From assembly GCA_019638185.1 (NCBI GenBank), contig JAHBUH010000016.1, positions 36,288 through 100,287 of the forward strand: a stretch of DNA of 64,000 nucleotides, written 5' to 3'. The position numbers and the translations under genes are program-made. This DNA comes from Leadbetterella sp. (lineage in GTDB: Bacteria; Bacteroidota; Bacteroidia; Cytophagales; Spirosomataceae). The first letter of the stretch is position 1, and each line of letters opens with the position of its first letter. Below the pieces are notes generated by a model that was not told the DNA's origin, searched no databases, and worked only from the letters and a program-made list of their open reading frames with translations. This document shows positions 24,543 to 33,219 of the stretch, piece after piece.

Positions 24543-26693
24543 ATGAAGAAGCTTGCCCTGGCCATTTGCCTCCTTCCGGTAGTGCTTTACGCCCAGAAAC
24601 AGCCCATCAGCTCTGACCTGCTCATCCCGGGCAAAACTCCCGAAAACTTTACACAGCCCCTGCCCCGGATCTTAAAATGGGTGGACAAAGACAAGGTTAT
24701 CGCGAATATGATGCCTGCTCCCGGCAAAGCGGCCCAGAATGTGATGCTAAACCTGAAAACCGGGCAACCGGAAGACTTCAGCAGCGAGCTCCTCACTCGC
24801 ACCATCCAGCCCCGGCTGAAAGTGATGACTAAAAGCGGGGACCTCTTCCTGGTTTCAGACCAGGGCGAGAACCGCATCACCCAGGATCCGGGCAAGGAGG
24901 AGAAAAACCCCACCTTCTCGCCGGATAGCAGCTATATTGCCTATACCAAAGACAATGACCTCTATACCTACAGCCTCAAAACTCAAAAAGAGACCCGGCT
25001 TACCACAGACGGTACCAAAACCATCCTGAACGGCTTTGCCACCTGGGTGTACTGGGAGGAGATCTTCGGCCGTGGCACCGCTTTCCGGGCTTTCTGGTGG
25101 AGTCCCGACAGCCAGACCCTGGCCTTTATGCGGTTTGACGAGACCCAGACCCCCATGTTTCCCATTTACAGCAGCGAAGGGCAGTACGGCCACCTGGAAG
25201 AAACCCGCTACCCGAAAGCCGGCGGGGCTAATCCCACCGCCCGTATAGGCTTTACCCGGCCCGATGCCGCGGGCATTACCTGGGCGGATTTCAATGAAAA
25301 AGACGAACAATACTTCGGCTGGCCCAAATGGAGCGGCGGCGGGCTGATGGTGCAGTGGATCAACCGCGGAAATGACCACCTTAAAATCTTTAACGTATCG
25401 CCGAAAACCGGCTCCAAAACCCTGGTCTATGAAGAAACCCAAAAAGAATGGATCTCCATTGACGAAGCCGATGACCGCCTGACCCTGCTGGATAACGGCA
25501 CGGAAATGGTTATCATCTCTGACAAGACCGGGTGGAAGCAGCTTTACCTCCACACCGTAGACGGAAAGCTGAAAAACAGGATCACCGACGGCAAATACAC
25601 TGTTACCCGCGTACTGGGGATAGACCAGAAAGAACGCGTGGTGTACTTTCATGCCCGGGGAATAGAAAACTCGGCCCGTTTTGATCTTTACCGGGTAGGC
25701 CTGGACGGCAAAAATATGAAGCGCCTGAGCTTCGGTGACTTTAACCACCGCCAGGTGAACGCCTCGCCTGACCTCCGATACTTTGCCCTCACCTACTCTA
25801 ACCTGACCACCCCTACGGCCGTCACCATCATTGACAATACCGGTAAGCGGGTGAAAGAGCTAGGCACTACCCAAGGTCCGGAAATGGATAAATATGCGCT
25901 GAACCTGCCTGAAATAGTACGGGTAAAAAGTGACGACGGCAAGTTTGACCTCCCCATGAGCATCATCTACCCCGAAAAAATGGAAGCCGGTAAAAAATAC
26001 CCGCTCATGATCAGCATCTACGGCGGACCGGACGCAGGCACGGTCTATGACCAGTGGGCGTGGTCACCCCGCAGCCAGTGGCTGGCCCGCGAAGGCGTGA
26101 TCCAGGTTTCCCTTGACCACCGCGCCAGCGGCCACTTCGGAAAAGAAGGCGTAGCCTGGATGCACCGTAACCTGAGTAAATACGAAATGCAGGACTACAT
26201 CACCCTGGTGAAACACCTCATCAGCAGAGGCATCGTAGATGAAAAGAAAGTCTTCATCACCGGCTTCAGCTACGGCGGCTACATGACCAGCATAGCGCTC
26301 ACCAAACACGCCGATGTATTTACCCACGGCATAGCCGGCGGCAGTGTAACCGACTGGAGCCTGTACGACAGCGCCTATACGGAACGCTTCATGGACACCC
26401 CTGCCGAAAACCCCGAAGGCTATAAAAACGGTAACGCCATGAACTTCGTGGATAAATACAAAGGCAAGCTGCTGATCGTTCATGGCACCATGGACGATAA
26501 CGTGCACCTCCAAAACAGCATTCAGCTCATCGATGCCCTCCAGGAAAAGAAAAAAGACTTTGAAATGATGTTCTACCCCGGCGGACGCCACGGCTGGGGC
26601 GGCAATAAAGGCGTACACTACGCTAACCTCCAGACCCGGTTTATCTATAAATACCTGCTGGAGAAAGCAGTGCCGGAGGGGTTATTAAGGTAA
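24543..26693 (+). CDS. Dipeptidyl peptidase IV family serine protease (S9B)
   Basis: 716 residues from the ATG at 24543, which begins a signal peptide (LALAICLLPVVLYAQ). The N-terminal beta-propeller (DPPIV_N, about 60-430) contains Glu172-Glu173 in WVYWEEIF, the pair that binds the free N-terminus of peptides. The alpha/beta-hydrolase domain has Ser576 in GFSYGGY, Asp651 in GTMDDNV and His683 in GGRHGWGG; the 32-residue Asp-His spacing equals that in human DPP IV. It releases dipeptides, usually X-Pro, in the periplasm. The upstream mlaD-type terminator isolates it. Confidence 0.93.
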   Translation: MKKLALAICLLPVVLYAQKQPISSDLLIPGKTPENFTQPLPRILKWVDKDKVIANMMPAPGKAAQNVMLNLKTGQPEDFSSELLTRTIQPRLKVMTKSGDLFLVSDQGENRITQDPGKEEKNPTFSPDSSYIAYTKDNDLYTYSLKTQKETRLTTDGTKTILNGFATWVYWEEIFGRGTAFRAFWWSPDSQTLAFMRFDETQTPMFPIYSSEGQYGHLEETRYPKAGGANPTARIGFTRPDAAGITWADFNEKDEQYFGWPKWSGGGLMVQWINRGNDHLKIFNVSPKTGSKTLVYEETQKEWISIDEADDRLTLLDNGTEMVIISDKTGWKQLYLHTVDGKLKNRITDGKYTVTRVLGIDQKERVVYFHARGIENSARFDLYRVGLDGKNMKRLSFGDFNHRQVNASPDLRYFALTYSNLTTPTAVTIIDNTGKRVKELGTTQGPEMDKYALNLPEIVRVKSDDGKFDLPMSIIYPEKMEAGKKYPLMISIYGGPDAGTVYDQWAWSPRSQWLAREGVIQVSLDHRASGHFGKEGVAWMHRNLSKYEMQDYITLVKHLISRGIVDEKKVFITGFSYGGYMTSIALTKHADVFTHGIAGGSVTDWSLYDSAYTERFMDTPAENPEGYKNGNAMNFVDKYKGKLLIVHGTMDDNVHLQNSIQLIDALQEKKKDFEMMFYPGGRHGWGGNKGVHYANLQTRFIYKYLLEKAVPEGLLR

Positions 26694-26714
26694 GCTCCTT
26701 TGGGATCGGGTTAT

Positions 26715-26789
26715 TTCTCACAGACCGTACAGATTTTCACAGATACAAAAAATTAAAAGATCTGTGTTTATCTGTGCCATCTGTGAGAA
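26715..26789. repeat. REP-like large inverted repeat of CACAGAT units
   Basis: Two 30-nt arms (26715-26744 and 26760-26789) around a 15-nt AT-rich loop match at about 24 of 30 positions, including perfect 10-bp ends TTCTCACAGA / TCTGTGAGAA. Each arm contains three CACAGAT-like units about 10 bp apart. It lies between two converging genes and could stop transcription from both sides. Similar TCTGTG-rich intergenic repeats occur in many bacteria (from memory). Confidence 0.75.
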
Positions 26790-26808
26790 CTTTTATTTGC
26801 GGGAAATC

Positions 26809-27756
26809 CTACCTCCCCTCCAGTATCATCTTCAGCGCCGCCTGCACTGACCACACCCGGTTACCCGCCTGCTGGATCACGGCTGAGTGCGGCCCGTCAA
26901 TCACGGCATCGCTCACTTTCAGGCCTCTTCTTACGGGCAGGCAATGCATAAAATAGCCGCTGTCGGTTAGTGCCATCTTCTCCGGCGTAATGGCCCAGGA
27001 TGCATCCTGCGTCAGCACCTGCCCGTACTGCTCGTATGAAGACCAGTTTTTGGCATAAATAAAATCGGCTCCGGCGAAGGCCTCATCCTGGTCATGCACC
27101 ACCCGGGCGTTTTTCCGGATCTCCGGTGCCAGGTCATAACCTTCGGGATTAGCGATCACCAGGTCGTAATCGGTTTTCAGTACCCACTCCGCAAAAGAAT
27201 TAGCCACGGCCTGGGGAAGCGGCTTGAAGTGAGGCACCCAGGTCAGCACCACCTTGGGTTTCTCTTTGGTTTTAAGTTCTTCTATAGTGATCAGGTCAGC
27301 CAGCGACTGGCATGGGTGGCGGGTAGCGGATTCCAGGTTCACCACCGGTACGCCGGCATATTTCCGGAAGCTTTCCAGCACCACTTCTTTATAATCTTCT
27401 TCGCGGTCAGTCAGCCCGGCAAAAGCCCTCACGCCCAGGATATCGCAATACTGCCCTAATACGGCCGCGGCCTCCCGGATATGTTCGGCCTTGCCCTGGT
27501 CCATGATCACCCCGTCTTCAAACTCCAGTTGCCAGGAATCCGACCCCACATTCATCACAATGACGTTCATTCCCAGGTTCAGCGCCGCCTTCTGGGTGGA
27601 AACCCGCGTACGTAAGCTGGAATTAAAAAAAACCAGCCCGATGGTCAGGTCCCTGCCCAGCGATTTATACTGCAGCGGATCCGCTTTCAGGCTCAGGCCC
27701 AGGTTAACCATCTCCGCCACACTGTCTACGTCCTCTAAATTTATGAAATGCTTCAT
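26809..27756 (-). CDS. argF': N-acylornithine carbamoyltransferase, predicted N-succinylornithine specific
   Basis: 315 residues of the ArgF' group used by Bacteroidota in arginine synthesis. Carbamoyl-phosphate-binding FFNSSLRTRVST (FxxxSxRTR) and HPCQSLAD are present, as is MHCLPVRRG near the end. In this family residue 90 (Bacteroides fragilis numbering) sets the acyl group: Glu gives acetylornithine use, Pro or small residues give succinylornithine use. Here position 90 is Ala, in DQGKAEHI, so I predict N-succinyl-L-ornithine as substrate. No other arg gene is adjacent. Confidence 0.9.
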   Translation of the reverse strand: MKHFINLEDVDSVAEMVNLGLSLKADPLQYKSLGRDLTIGLVFFNSSLRTRVSTQKAALNLGMNVIVMNVGSDSWQLEFEDGVIMDQGKAEHIREAAAVLGQYCDILGVRAFAGLTDREEDYKEVVLESFRKYAGVPVVNLESATRHPCQSLADLITIEELKTKEKPKVVLTWVPHFKPLPQAVANSFAEWVLKTDYDLVIANPEGYDLAPEIRKNARVVHDQDEAFAGADFIYAKNWSSYEQYGQVLTQDASWAITPEKMALTDSGYFMHCLPVRRGLKVSDAVIDGPHSAVIQQAGNRVWSVQAALKMILEGR

Positions 27757-27827
27757 CTATTGCTTGTTTAGGGCGCAAATTTCCCTTATTTATCCGACCT
27801 TTGCAAGCGGAAATAAAAACACGAGTG

Positions 27828-29321
27828 ATGGCGATCGGCTTAGAAAACGTATCCGTAAAGAAAAACGACAACCTGGTTTTAAAAAATATCACTTTTCAGG
27901 ATCCCGGAACGGGTAATTGGGCCATTACCGGCCCGAACGGCTCCGGGAAAAGCACCTTCCTGGACCTGCTGGCCGGGAAGATATTTCCTTCCGGCGGACA
28001 ACTGACCAAAGACAAGACCCGGAAAATAGTCAGCGTGAGCCGCGATTACTCTTTCCACCGCATTGTGGGCAGCGCTTACCAGTACTATCAGCAGCGGTAT
28101 AACGCTTATGACGCCGAAGTAGGCCCTACCCTGTACGAGGTGCTCCAGAACCAGGTGCTGCCCATCGGCACCGTAGACCCCGCTTCGGTAGACCTCCCGC
28201 CCCTGGCCCACTCCCCTGAAAAAGTGGCGGAAACCGCCGCCCGCTTCCGGGTAAGCCACCTGCTGGGCAGGAAGGTCACCTCCCTCTCTAACGGTGAAAC
28301 CCGGCGCAGCCTCCTCACCTACTGGTTTCTCCAGGATCCGGATGTAATTCTCCTGGATAACCCTTTTTCGGGCCTGGATGTGCAGAGCCGGAGTGAGCTG
28401 AAAGAGGTCATTGAAAGCCTCTCAGACGTTCAGGTTTACCTGGTAGCCGATAAAAAAGATATCCCGTCTAACTTTCAGCAGGCCCTCCGCTTCTATAACG
28501 GCGAGCTGGTTTTTAGCGGTCCCGTGAAAAACCTGCCGGAAGAAACCCGCCCGGAAATAGCTGACCTGAAAGCTAAATTAAGCCATATCCGTGACCTGCA
28601 TCCCGGAGCGCTCCCCGACTTTCATACGGCGTTAAAACTGGCCGGTATCCGGGTGAACTACGGCAGCAAGGAGGTTTTAACGGATATTCATTGGGAAGTA
28701 CGTAAAGGCGAATGCTGGGCGGTGCTGGGCCCGAACGGCTCCGGGAAAAGCACGTTGATGAGCCTGCTGACGGCAGATAACCCCCAGGCTTACCGTAACG
28801 AGATCTACCTGTTCGACCGCCGGCGGGGTACCGGTGAGAGCATCTGGGACATTAAGAAACGGATAGGGTTTGTATCTCCCGAACTGCACCTGTTTTTTCA
28901 TAAGCTCACCCCGGTCTGGAAAGTGGCCGGCTCGGGCTTTTTTGACACCATGGGGCTCTTCAGGAAGCTGAATGAAGAGCAGATGACCCTGGTGGATACC
29001 TACCTGCGGCTCTTCGGGATAGAACATCTCAAAGAAAAACGCCTGGATCAGCTGTCTTCCGGGCAGCAGCGGATGGTACTGCTGGTGCGGGCCCTGGTAA
29101 AAAACCCGCAGCTGCTGGTGCTGGACGAGCCCTGCCAGGGACTGGATCATAACCAGATGGTCTTTTTCCGCGAAACCCTGAACGAGATCGTCATATCGCA
29201 GCAAAAGACCCTGATTTATATTACGCACTACGCAGAGGAGATCCCCGGCTGCGTTAACCGCAAGCTCTACCTGGATGAAGGGCGGGTGGTTCGGGTGGAA
29301 GAGCCTTCCCCGCTGGGGTAA
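27828..29321 (+). CDS. Two-domain ABC ATPase (ModF/PhrA-like)
   Basis: 497 residues from the ATG at 27828. Two ABC nucleotide-binding domains in one chain: Walker A GPNGSGKST occurs twice (about residues 35 and 305), with signatures LSNGETRR and LSSGQQR and Walker B motifs VILLDNPFSGLD and LLVLDEPCQGLD. No membrane segments. The arrangement matches ModF-type proteins of unclear role associated with molybdate transport, but no mod genes are nearby. Convergent with the beta-CASP gene (22 bp gap). Confidence 0.82.
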   Translation: MAIGLENVSVKKNDNLVLKNITFQDPGTGNWAITGPNGSGKSTFLDLLAGKIFPSGGQLTKDKTRKIVSVSRDYSFHRIVGSAYQYYQQRYNAYDAEVGPTLYEVLQNQVLPIGTVDPASVDLPPLAHSPEKVAETAARFRVSHLLGRKVTSLSNGETRRSLLTYWFLQDPDVILLDNPFSGLDVQSRSELKEVIESLSDVQVYLVADKKDIPSNFQQALRFYNGELVFSGPVKNLPEETRPEIADLKAKLSHIRDLHPGALPDFHTALKLAGIRVNYGSKEVLTDIHWEVRKGECWAVLGPNGSGKSTLMSLLTADNPQAYRNEIYLFDRRRGTGESIWDIKKRIGFVSPELHLFFHKLTPVWKVAGSGFFDTMGLFRKLNEEQMTLVDTYLRLFGIEHLKEKRLDQLSSGQQRMVLLVRALVKNPQLLVLDEPCQGLDHNQMVFFRETLNEIVISQQKTLIYITHYAEEIPGCVNRKLYLDEGRVVRVEEPSPLG

Positions 29322-29343
29322 GGCCCGCCGCAGTACTCTCCGC

Positions 29344-30738
29344 CTAAAGCGTATGACTCTCGCCCTGTGCCGGAATCAGCACATTCCGGAAACCGGCCCG
29401 GTTTAATTTCTCCTTAAACGCCCTTTGGGTATCTATCTCCCCATGCACCAGGAACAGCTCTTTCACCCGGGTCGCATCCTGGCAGGAAAGGTAATCCAGC
29501 ATCTCCTCGTAATCTGCATGGGCGGAGAAAGAATCCATGACTTCCACTTCTGCCCGCACGGTCTTCTCCTCCCCGAATATCCGGACGGTATGACTTCCGT
29601 TTTTAAGCTGGGCTCCCAAAGTGTTAGGCGAGCAATACCCCACAATCAGCACGGTATTCCGCCGGTCTTCCACGTTATTGGCAATATGATGCTTGATACG
29701 GCCGGCCTCCGCCATCCCCGATGCCGAAATGATAATGCAGGGCTCGGGCTTAAAATTAAGCTCCTTGGACTCCTCCACTTTGGTGATGTACTTCAGGTTC
29801 TTAAACCCGAAAGCATCCCCGTCTCTTTCAATATAATCCAGGATATCGCGGTTAAAATCCTCCCGGTGCCGGCTCATGATGCGGGTGGCATCTACGGCCA
29901 GCGGGCTATCCACATAGACCGGGATCCGCGGCAGCTGACCCGAGCTTTCCAGCCGGTCCAGCAGGTAAACCATCTCCTGGGTGCGGTCTACGGCAAACGC
30001 CGGGATGATCAGCTTGCCCCTCTTCTGCACACAGGTACGGAACACCACCTCCAGCAGGCGTGCCTGGGCATCAATGTCGGGCTCGTGCAGGCGGTCGCCG
30101 TAAGTAGATTCACAAATGATATAATCGGCCTGCGGAAACGGCGCCGGCGCATCCAGGATGCGGTCGTTTTTCCGGCCGATATCCGCCGTAAAAAACAGTT
30201 TTTTGGTATAATGCGGATCCTCAAAGCTCAGCAGGATGCCGGCGCTGCCCAGGATATGCCCCGCATTATAATACTCCACGCGCAGGTTCTCTTCCAGGTA
30301 AAAAGGGCTGTTCAGCTTTACCGGCACAAACAGCGCCAGCGCCGTGTACACGTCCTCTTCACTGTACAGGCTTTCCAGGAGCTCCTCGCCCCTGTTCTTC
30401 CGCCTTTTGTTGACCCGCTCCAGGTCGCGTTCCTGGATCCGGGCCGAGTCCAGCAGCATGATCTTGCACAGATCCAGCGTAGCGGCCGTACAGAAGATCT
30501 TCCCATTAAAGCCTTTATTCACCAGCCGCGGGATCAGCCCCGAATGATCAATATGCGCATGGGAAAGGAGCAGGTAATCCACCTCTGACGGCTCAAACCC
30601 AAACTGCAGATTCAGCTCAGACGTGTTAATCCCCTGGAACATGCCGCAGTCCAGCAGCACGTTTGTACCCCGGTCTGTGGTGATAAGGTGCTTGCTGCCG
30701 GTCACTCGCTGGGCAGCCCCGAAAAAGCGGATCTTCAT
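29344..30738 (-). CDS. MBL-fold beta-CASP ribonuclease/exonuclease-like protein
   Basis: 464 residues. The metallo-beta-lactamase motif SHAHIDHSG (His60, His62, Asp64, His65) binds two zincs. The beta-CASP domain inserted after about residue 210 and the C-terminal RNA-metabolising (RMMBL) region with FSAHADYEE identify the CPSF73/YsH1-like group found in many bacteria. These cleave RNA. Its start is 62 bp from the end of the M3 peptidase gene on the same strand. Confidence 0.88.
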   Translation of the reverse strand: MKIRFFGAAQRVTGSKHLITTDRGTNVLLDCGMFQGINTSELNLQFGFEPSEVDYLLLSHAHIDHSGLIPRLVNKGFNGKIFCTAATLDLCKIMLLDSARIQERDLERVNKRRKNRGEELLESLYSEEDVYTALALFVPVKLNSPFYLEENLRVEYYNAGHILGSAGILLSFEDPHYTKKLFFTADIGRKNDRILDAPAPFPQADYIICESTYGDRLHEPDIDAQARLLEVVFRTCVQKRGKLIIPAFAVDRTQEMVYLLDRLESSGQLPRIPVYVDSPLAVDATRIMSRHREDFNRDILDYIERDGDAFGFKNLKYITKVEESKELNFKPEPCIIISASGMAEAGRIKHHIANNVEDRRNTVLIVGYCSPNTLGAQLKNGSHTVRIFGEEKTVRAEVEVMDSFSAHADYEEMLDYLSCQDATRVKELFLVHGEIDTQRAFKEKLNRAGFRNVLIPAQGESHTL

Positions 30739-30800
30739 AATTTAAAGGAGGCTTGAATGGGTGCAATTTGGGAAAAACCTGCACACAAACCAAACATAAT

Positions 30801-32513
30801 TTACTCCAATTCTCCCAACTCCGCCTTCACAAAATCCATCAGCTCCGCGATATACCCCTCCGAAAAATCAAAGCGGATGCCTGCGGCGGCATAGATCTCC
30901 TTAATGCCCTGTGTATAACCGAGGGCCAGGGCGGCGGTATATTGCTGCAGGCCCCGGGCCGGATCTGACTTGTAATTTCGCCATACACTGATGGCGCCCA
31001 GTTGAGCCATACCGTATTCAATATAATAAAACGGTACCTCGTAAATATGGAGCTGGCGCTGCCAGCTGTAGCGCTTAAACCGCTCCAGCCCTGACCAGTC
31101 GGTTACGGTATCGGCAAATTCGTCAAAAATGGCGGTCCACTTTTCCGCCCGCTGTTCGGGAGTATGTGCCGGATTTTCATACAGCCAGTGCTGGAATTTA
31201 TCAATGGTAGCGATCCACGGGAGTGCGCCCAGGATATCCCGCAGGTGCTCGCGTTTTGCCCTTTTGAGTTCTTCCGGGTCAGAAAAATAAGCATCCCAAT
31301 GCTCCATGGAGATCAGCTCCATGCTCATGGAGGCCAGCTCGGCCACTTCCATGGGCGGATTGCGGTAGGCGTTCAGGCCCAGGTCACGCACCTGGAAAGA
31401 ATGGATGGCATGGCCGCCTTCGTGCACCATGGTCACCATATCTCTTACGGTATCGGTGGCGTTCATAAAAATAAAGGGTACGCCGGTCTCTTCCAGGGGG
31501 TAGTTATATCCTCCGGGAGCCTTGCCTTTCCGGGATTCCACATCGAAATGCCCCATCCTGCGCATGGTGCGGATATATTCTGCAAACTGCGGATCAATGG
31601 CCGTAAAGCAAACCTCCGTCTTATCCAGCAGGTCAGCCCCGTCTTTAAACGGCTTCAGCGGCGCTTTCCCTTCTGTATCCGCCTTGGCATCCCAGGGGCG
31701 GTAGGTGTCATAGCCCAGCCGGGCCTTTCTTTCCCCCTCCAGCTGATCCACGATAGGCACCACCGTGGCGGCTATGGACCCGTGAAAATCAAAACAGTCC
31801 TGTGGCGTGTAATCAAACCGGCCCATGGCGGTAAACATATAATCGCGGAAATTCTGAAACCCGGCATTTTTAGCCACTTCATTCCGCAGTACCAGGAGCT
31901 CTGAAAAAATGCGGTCCAGCGGCTCCCTGTCGGCCAGCCGCCTTTCCGAAATGGCATACCAGGCTTTTTCCCGCAGCGCCCTGTCAGGGCTTTGCAGCAG
32001 TGTACCGGCTTGGGGCAGGGTCATCTCTTCTCCGTCCAGGGTTACGGTCATGGCACCGGTAAGCGACTGGTATTCGGCCTGCTTCAACTGGATGTCCGTA
32101 AACAGGGCGATGTTCTCTTCGCGGAATATCCGTACGGATTCCTTTATTCCCCGAAGCATGATGGCATAACCCGGTTCTTCTACCGGCCACTTTTCAGCAT
32201 ATTCCAGGGTCTTCTTGTTCAGTACATCCCCGTACGCGGCCAGGTGAGGCTGGATATTTTCCACAAAATCCTGGTAAGCTTTCTGCAGGGAAGCATCAGC
32301 CGTGTCACATGTCATCCGGATATAACGCCAGGCAAAATCCTCTGACACATACGACTCCAGCTCGCTCTTATCCTTTAACCACTTTAAAAACTCCGCCGGG
32401 CTGCTTACCTCCCGGTTTTGTATATTTTCAAAATATCCTTTCAGGGAATCCCAGTTATCTATCCGGTAATTTTCAGGAAGAAACTCTCTTTTCTTCAATG
32501 CTAAGTCGCTCAT
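30801..32513 (-). CDS. M3-family oligoendopeptidase
   Basis: 570 residues, the usual length for bacterial oligoendopeptidase F-like M3 enzymes. The zinc motif HEGGH is at residues 364-368 (MVHEGGHAIHSFQ), with a downstream Glu ligand in ELASMSMELISMEHW. No signal peptide, so cytoplasmic; it degrades short peptides. It probably shares a transcript with the downstream nuclease gene. Confidence 0.92.
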   Translation of the reverse strand: MSDLALKKREFLPENYRIDNWDSLKGYFENIQNREVSSPAEFLKWLKDKSELESYVSEDFAWRYIRMTCDTADASLQKAYQDFVENIQPHLAAYGDVLNKKTLEYAEKWPVEEPGYAIMLRGIKESVRIFREENIALFTDIQLKQAEYQSLTGAMTVTLDGEEMTLPQAGTLLQSPDRALREKAWYAISERRLADREPLDRIFSELLVLRNEVAKNAGFQNFRDYMFTAMGRFDYTPQDCFDFHGSIAATVVPIVDQLEGERKARLGYDTYRPWDAKADTEGKAPLKPFKDGADLLDKTEVCFTAIDPQFAEYIRTMRRMGHFDVESRKGKAPGGYNYPLEETGVPFIFMNATDTVRDMVTMVHEGGHAIHSFQVRDLGLNAYRNPPMEVAELASMSMELISMEHWDAYFSDPEELKRAKREHLRDILGALPWIATIDKFQHWLYENPAHTPEQRAEKWTAIFDEFADTVTDWSGLERFKRYSWQRQLHIYEVPFYYIEYGMAQLGAISVWRNYKSDPARGLQQYTAALALGYTQGIKEIYAAAGIRFDFSEGYIAELMDFVKAELGELE

Positions 32514-32639
32514 TCGTTTCGTTTCATAATAAAACGCAATTTAACAGGCCTGCTGAAAAAAAAGCGGGAAAAGATGAAACTTTTGAATTAATGTAATTGT
32601 ATTTAATGTATATACATATAAATTTAAATAATCATAAAT

Positions 32640-33167
32640 ATGAGCACCTGGAAAATCGATCCTTCTCACTCCGAAGTACAGTTTAAAATTAAACACTTAA
32701 TGATCAGCACCGTTACCGGTGAATTTACCGATTTCGATTCCACACTGGTATGTGCCGGTGAAGGAGATGACTTTAACGGCGGCCAGGTAAGCTTCTCAGC
32801 GAAGATTGCCTCCATAAACACCAAGAACGAGCAAAGGGACGGCCACCTGAAATCAGCCGATTTCTTTGATGCAGAAAAATACCCGGAACTTACTTTCCAG
32901 TCTACCTCCCTGGATCTCTCCGGCGGCGAAGTGGTGCTGAAAGGCGATCTGACCCTCAAAGGAACCACAAAACCCGTTACGCTGAAAGGGGATTTCGGTG
33001 GCGTGGTGACAGACGGTTACGGCCAGACCAAAGCCGGTTTTGAAGTAGAAGGTAAAATTAACCGCCAGGATTTCGGCCTCACCTGGAGTGCCGTTACCGA
33101 AGCCGGTGGCGTGGTGGTCAGCGATGAAGTGCGGCTGCTGCTGAATGTACAGTTCACGAAGCAATAA
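32640..33167 (+). CDS. YceI-family lipid/polyprenoid-binding protein
   Basis: 175 residues covering a complete YceI lipocalin-like barrel: MSTWKIDPSHSEVQFKIKHL at the start, FDAEKYPELTFQST, and LKGTTKPVTLKGDFGG. Unlike E. coli YceI it has no signal peptide, so it should be cytoplasmic. YceI homologues bind isoprenoid or amphiphilic molecules. The leader is very AT-rich; its own strong terminator follows. Confidence 0.92.
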   Translation: MSTWKIDPSHSEVQFKIKHLMISTVTGEFTDFDSTLVCAGEGDDFNGGQVSFSAKIASINTKNEQRDGHLKSADFFDAEKYPELTFQSTSLDLSGGEVVLKGDLTLKGTTKPVTLKGDFGGVVTDGYGQTKAGFEVEGKINRQDFGLTWSAVTEAGGVVVSDEVRLLLNVQFTKQ

Positions 33168-33172
33168 AAATA

Positions 33173-33212
33173 AGGTGGATTTTTTCCGGCGCAGCCTGGA
33201 AAAAATCCACCT
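33173..33212. terminator. Bidirectional terminator between yceI and prfB
   Basis: A perfect 15-bp stem (AGGTGGATTTTTTCC / GGAAAAAATCCACCT) with a 10-nt loop sits between two converging genes. A and T runs on the stem could serve both directions. Confidence 0.85.
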
Positions 33213-33219
33213 CTCTTCT

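Noticed and set aside
24393-24543. 50-residue N-terminal extension of the DPP IV protein
   Set aside because: It overlaps the end of the MlaD-family gene and its terminator; the ATG at 24543 opens a proper signal peptide.
29425-30588. Long open frame (387 codons) on the plus strand opposite the beta-CASP gene
   Set aside because: It lies wholly antisense to a gene with clear catalytic motifs, has no recognisable domain, and is explained by codon bias of the real gene.
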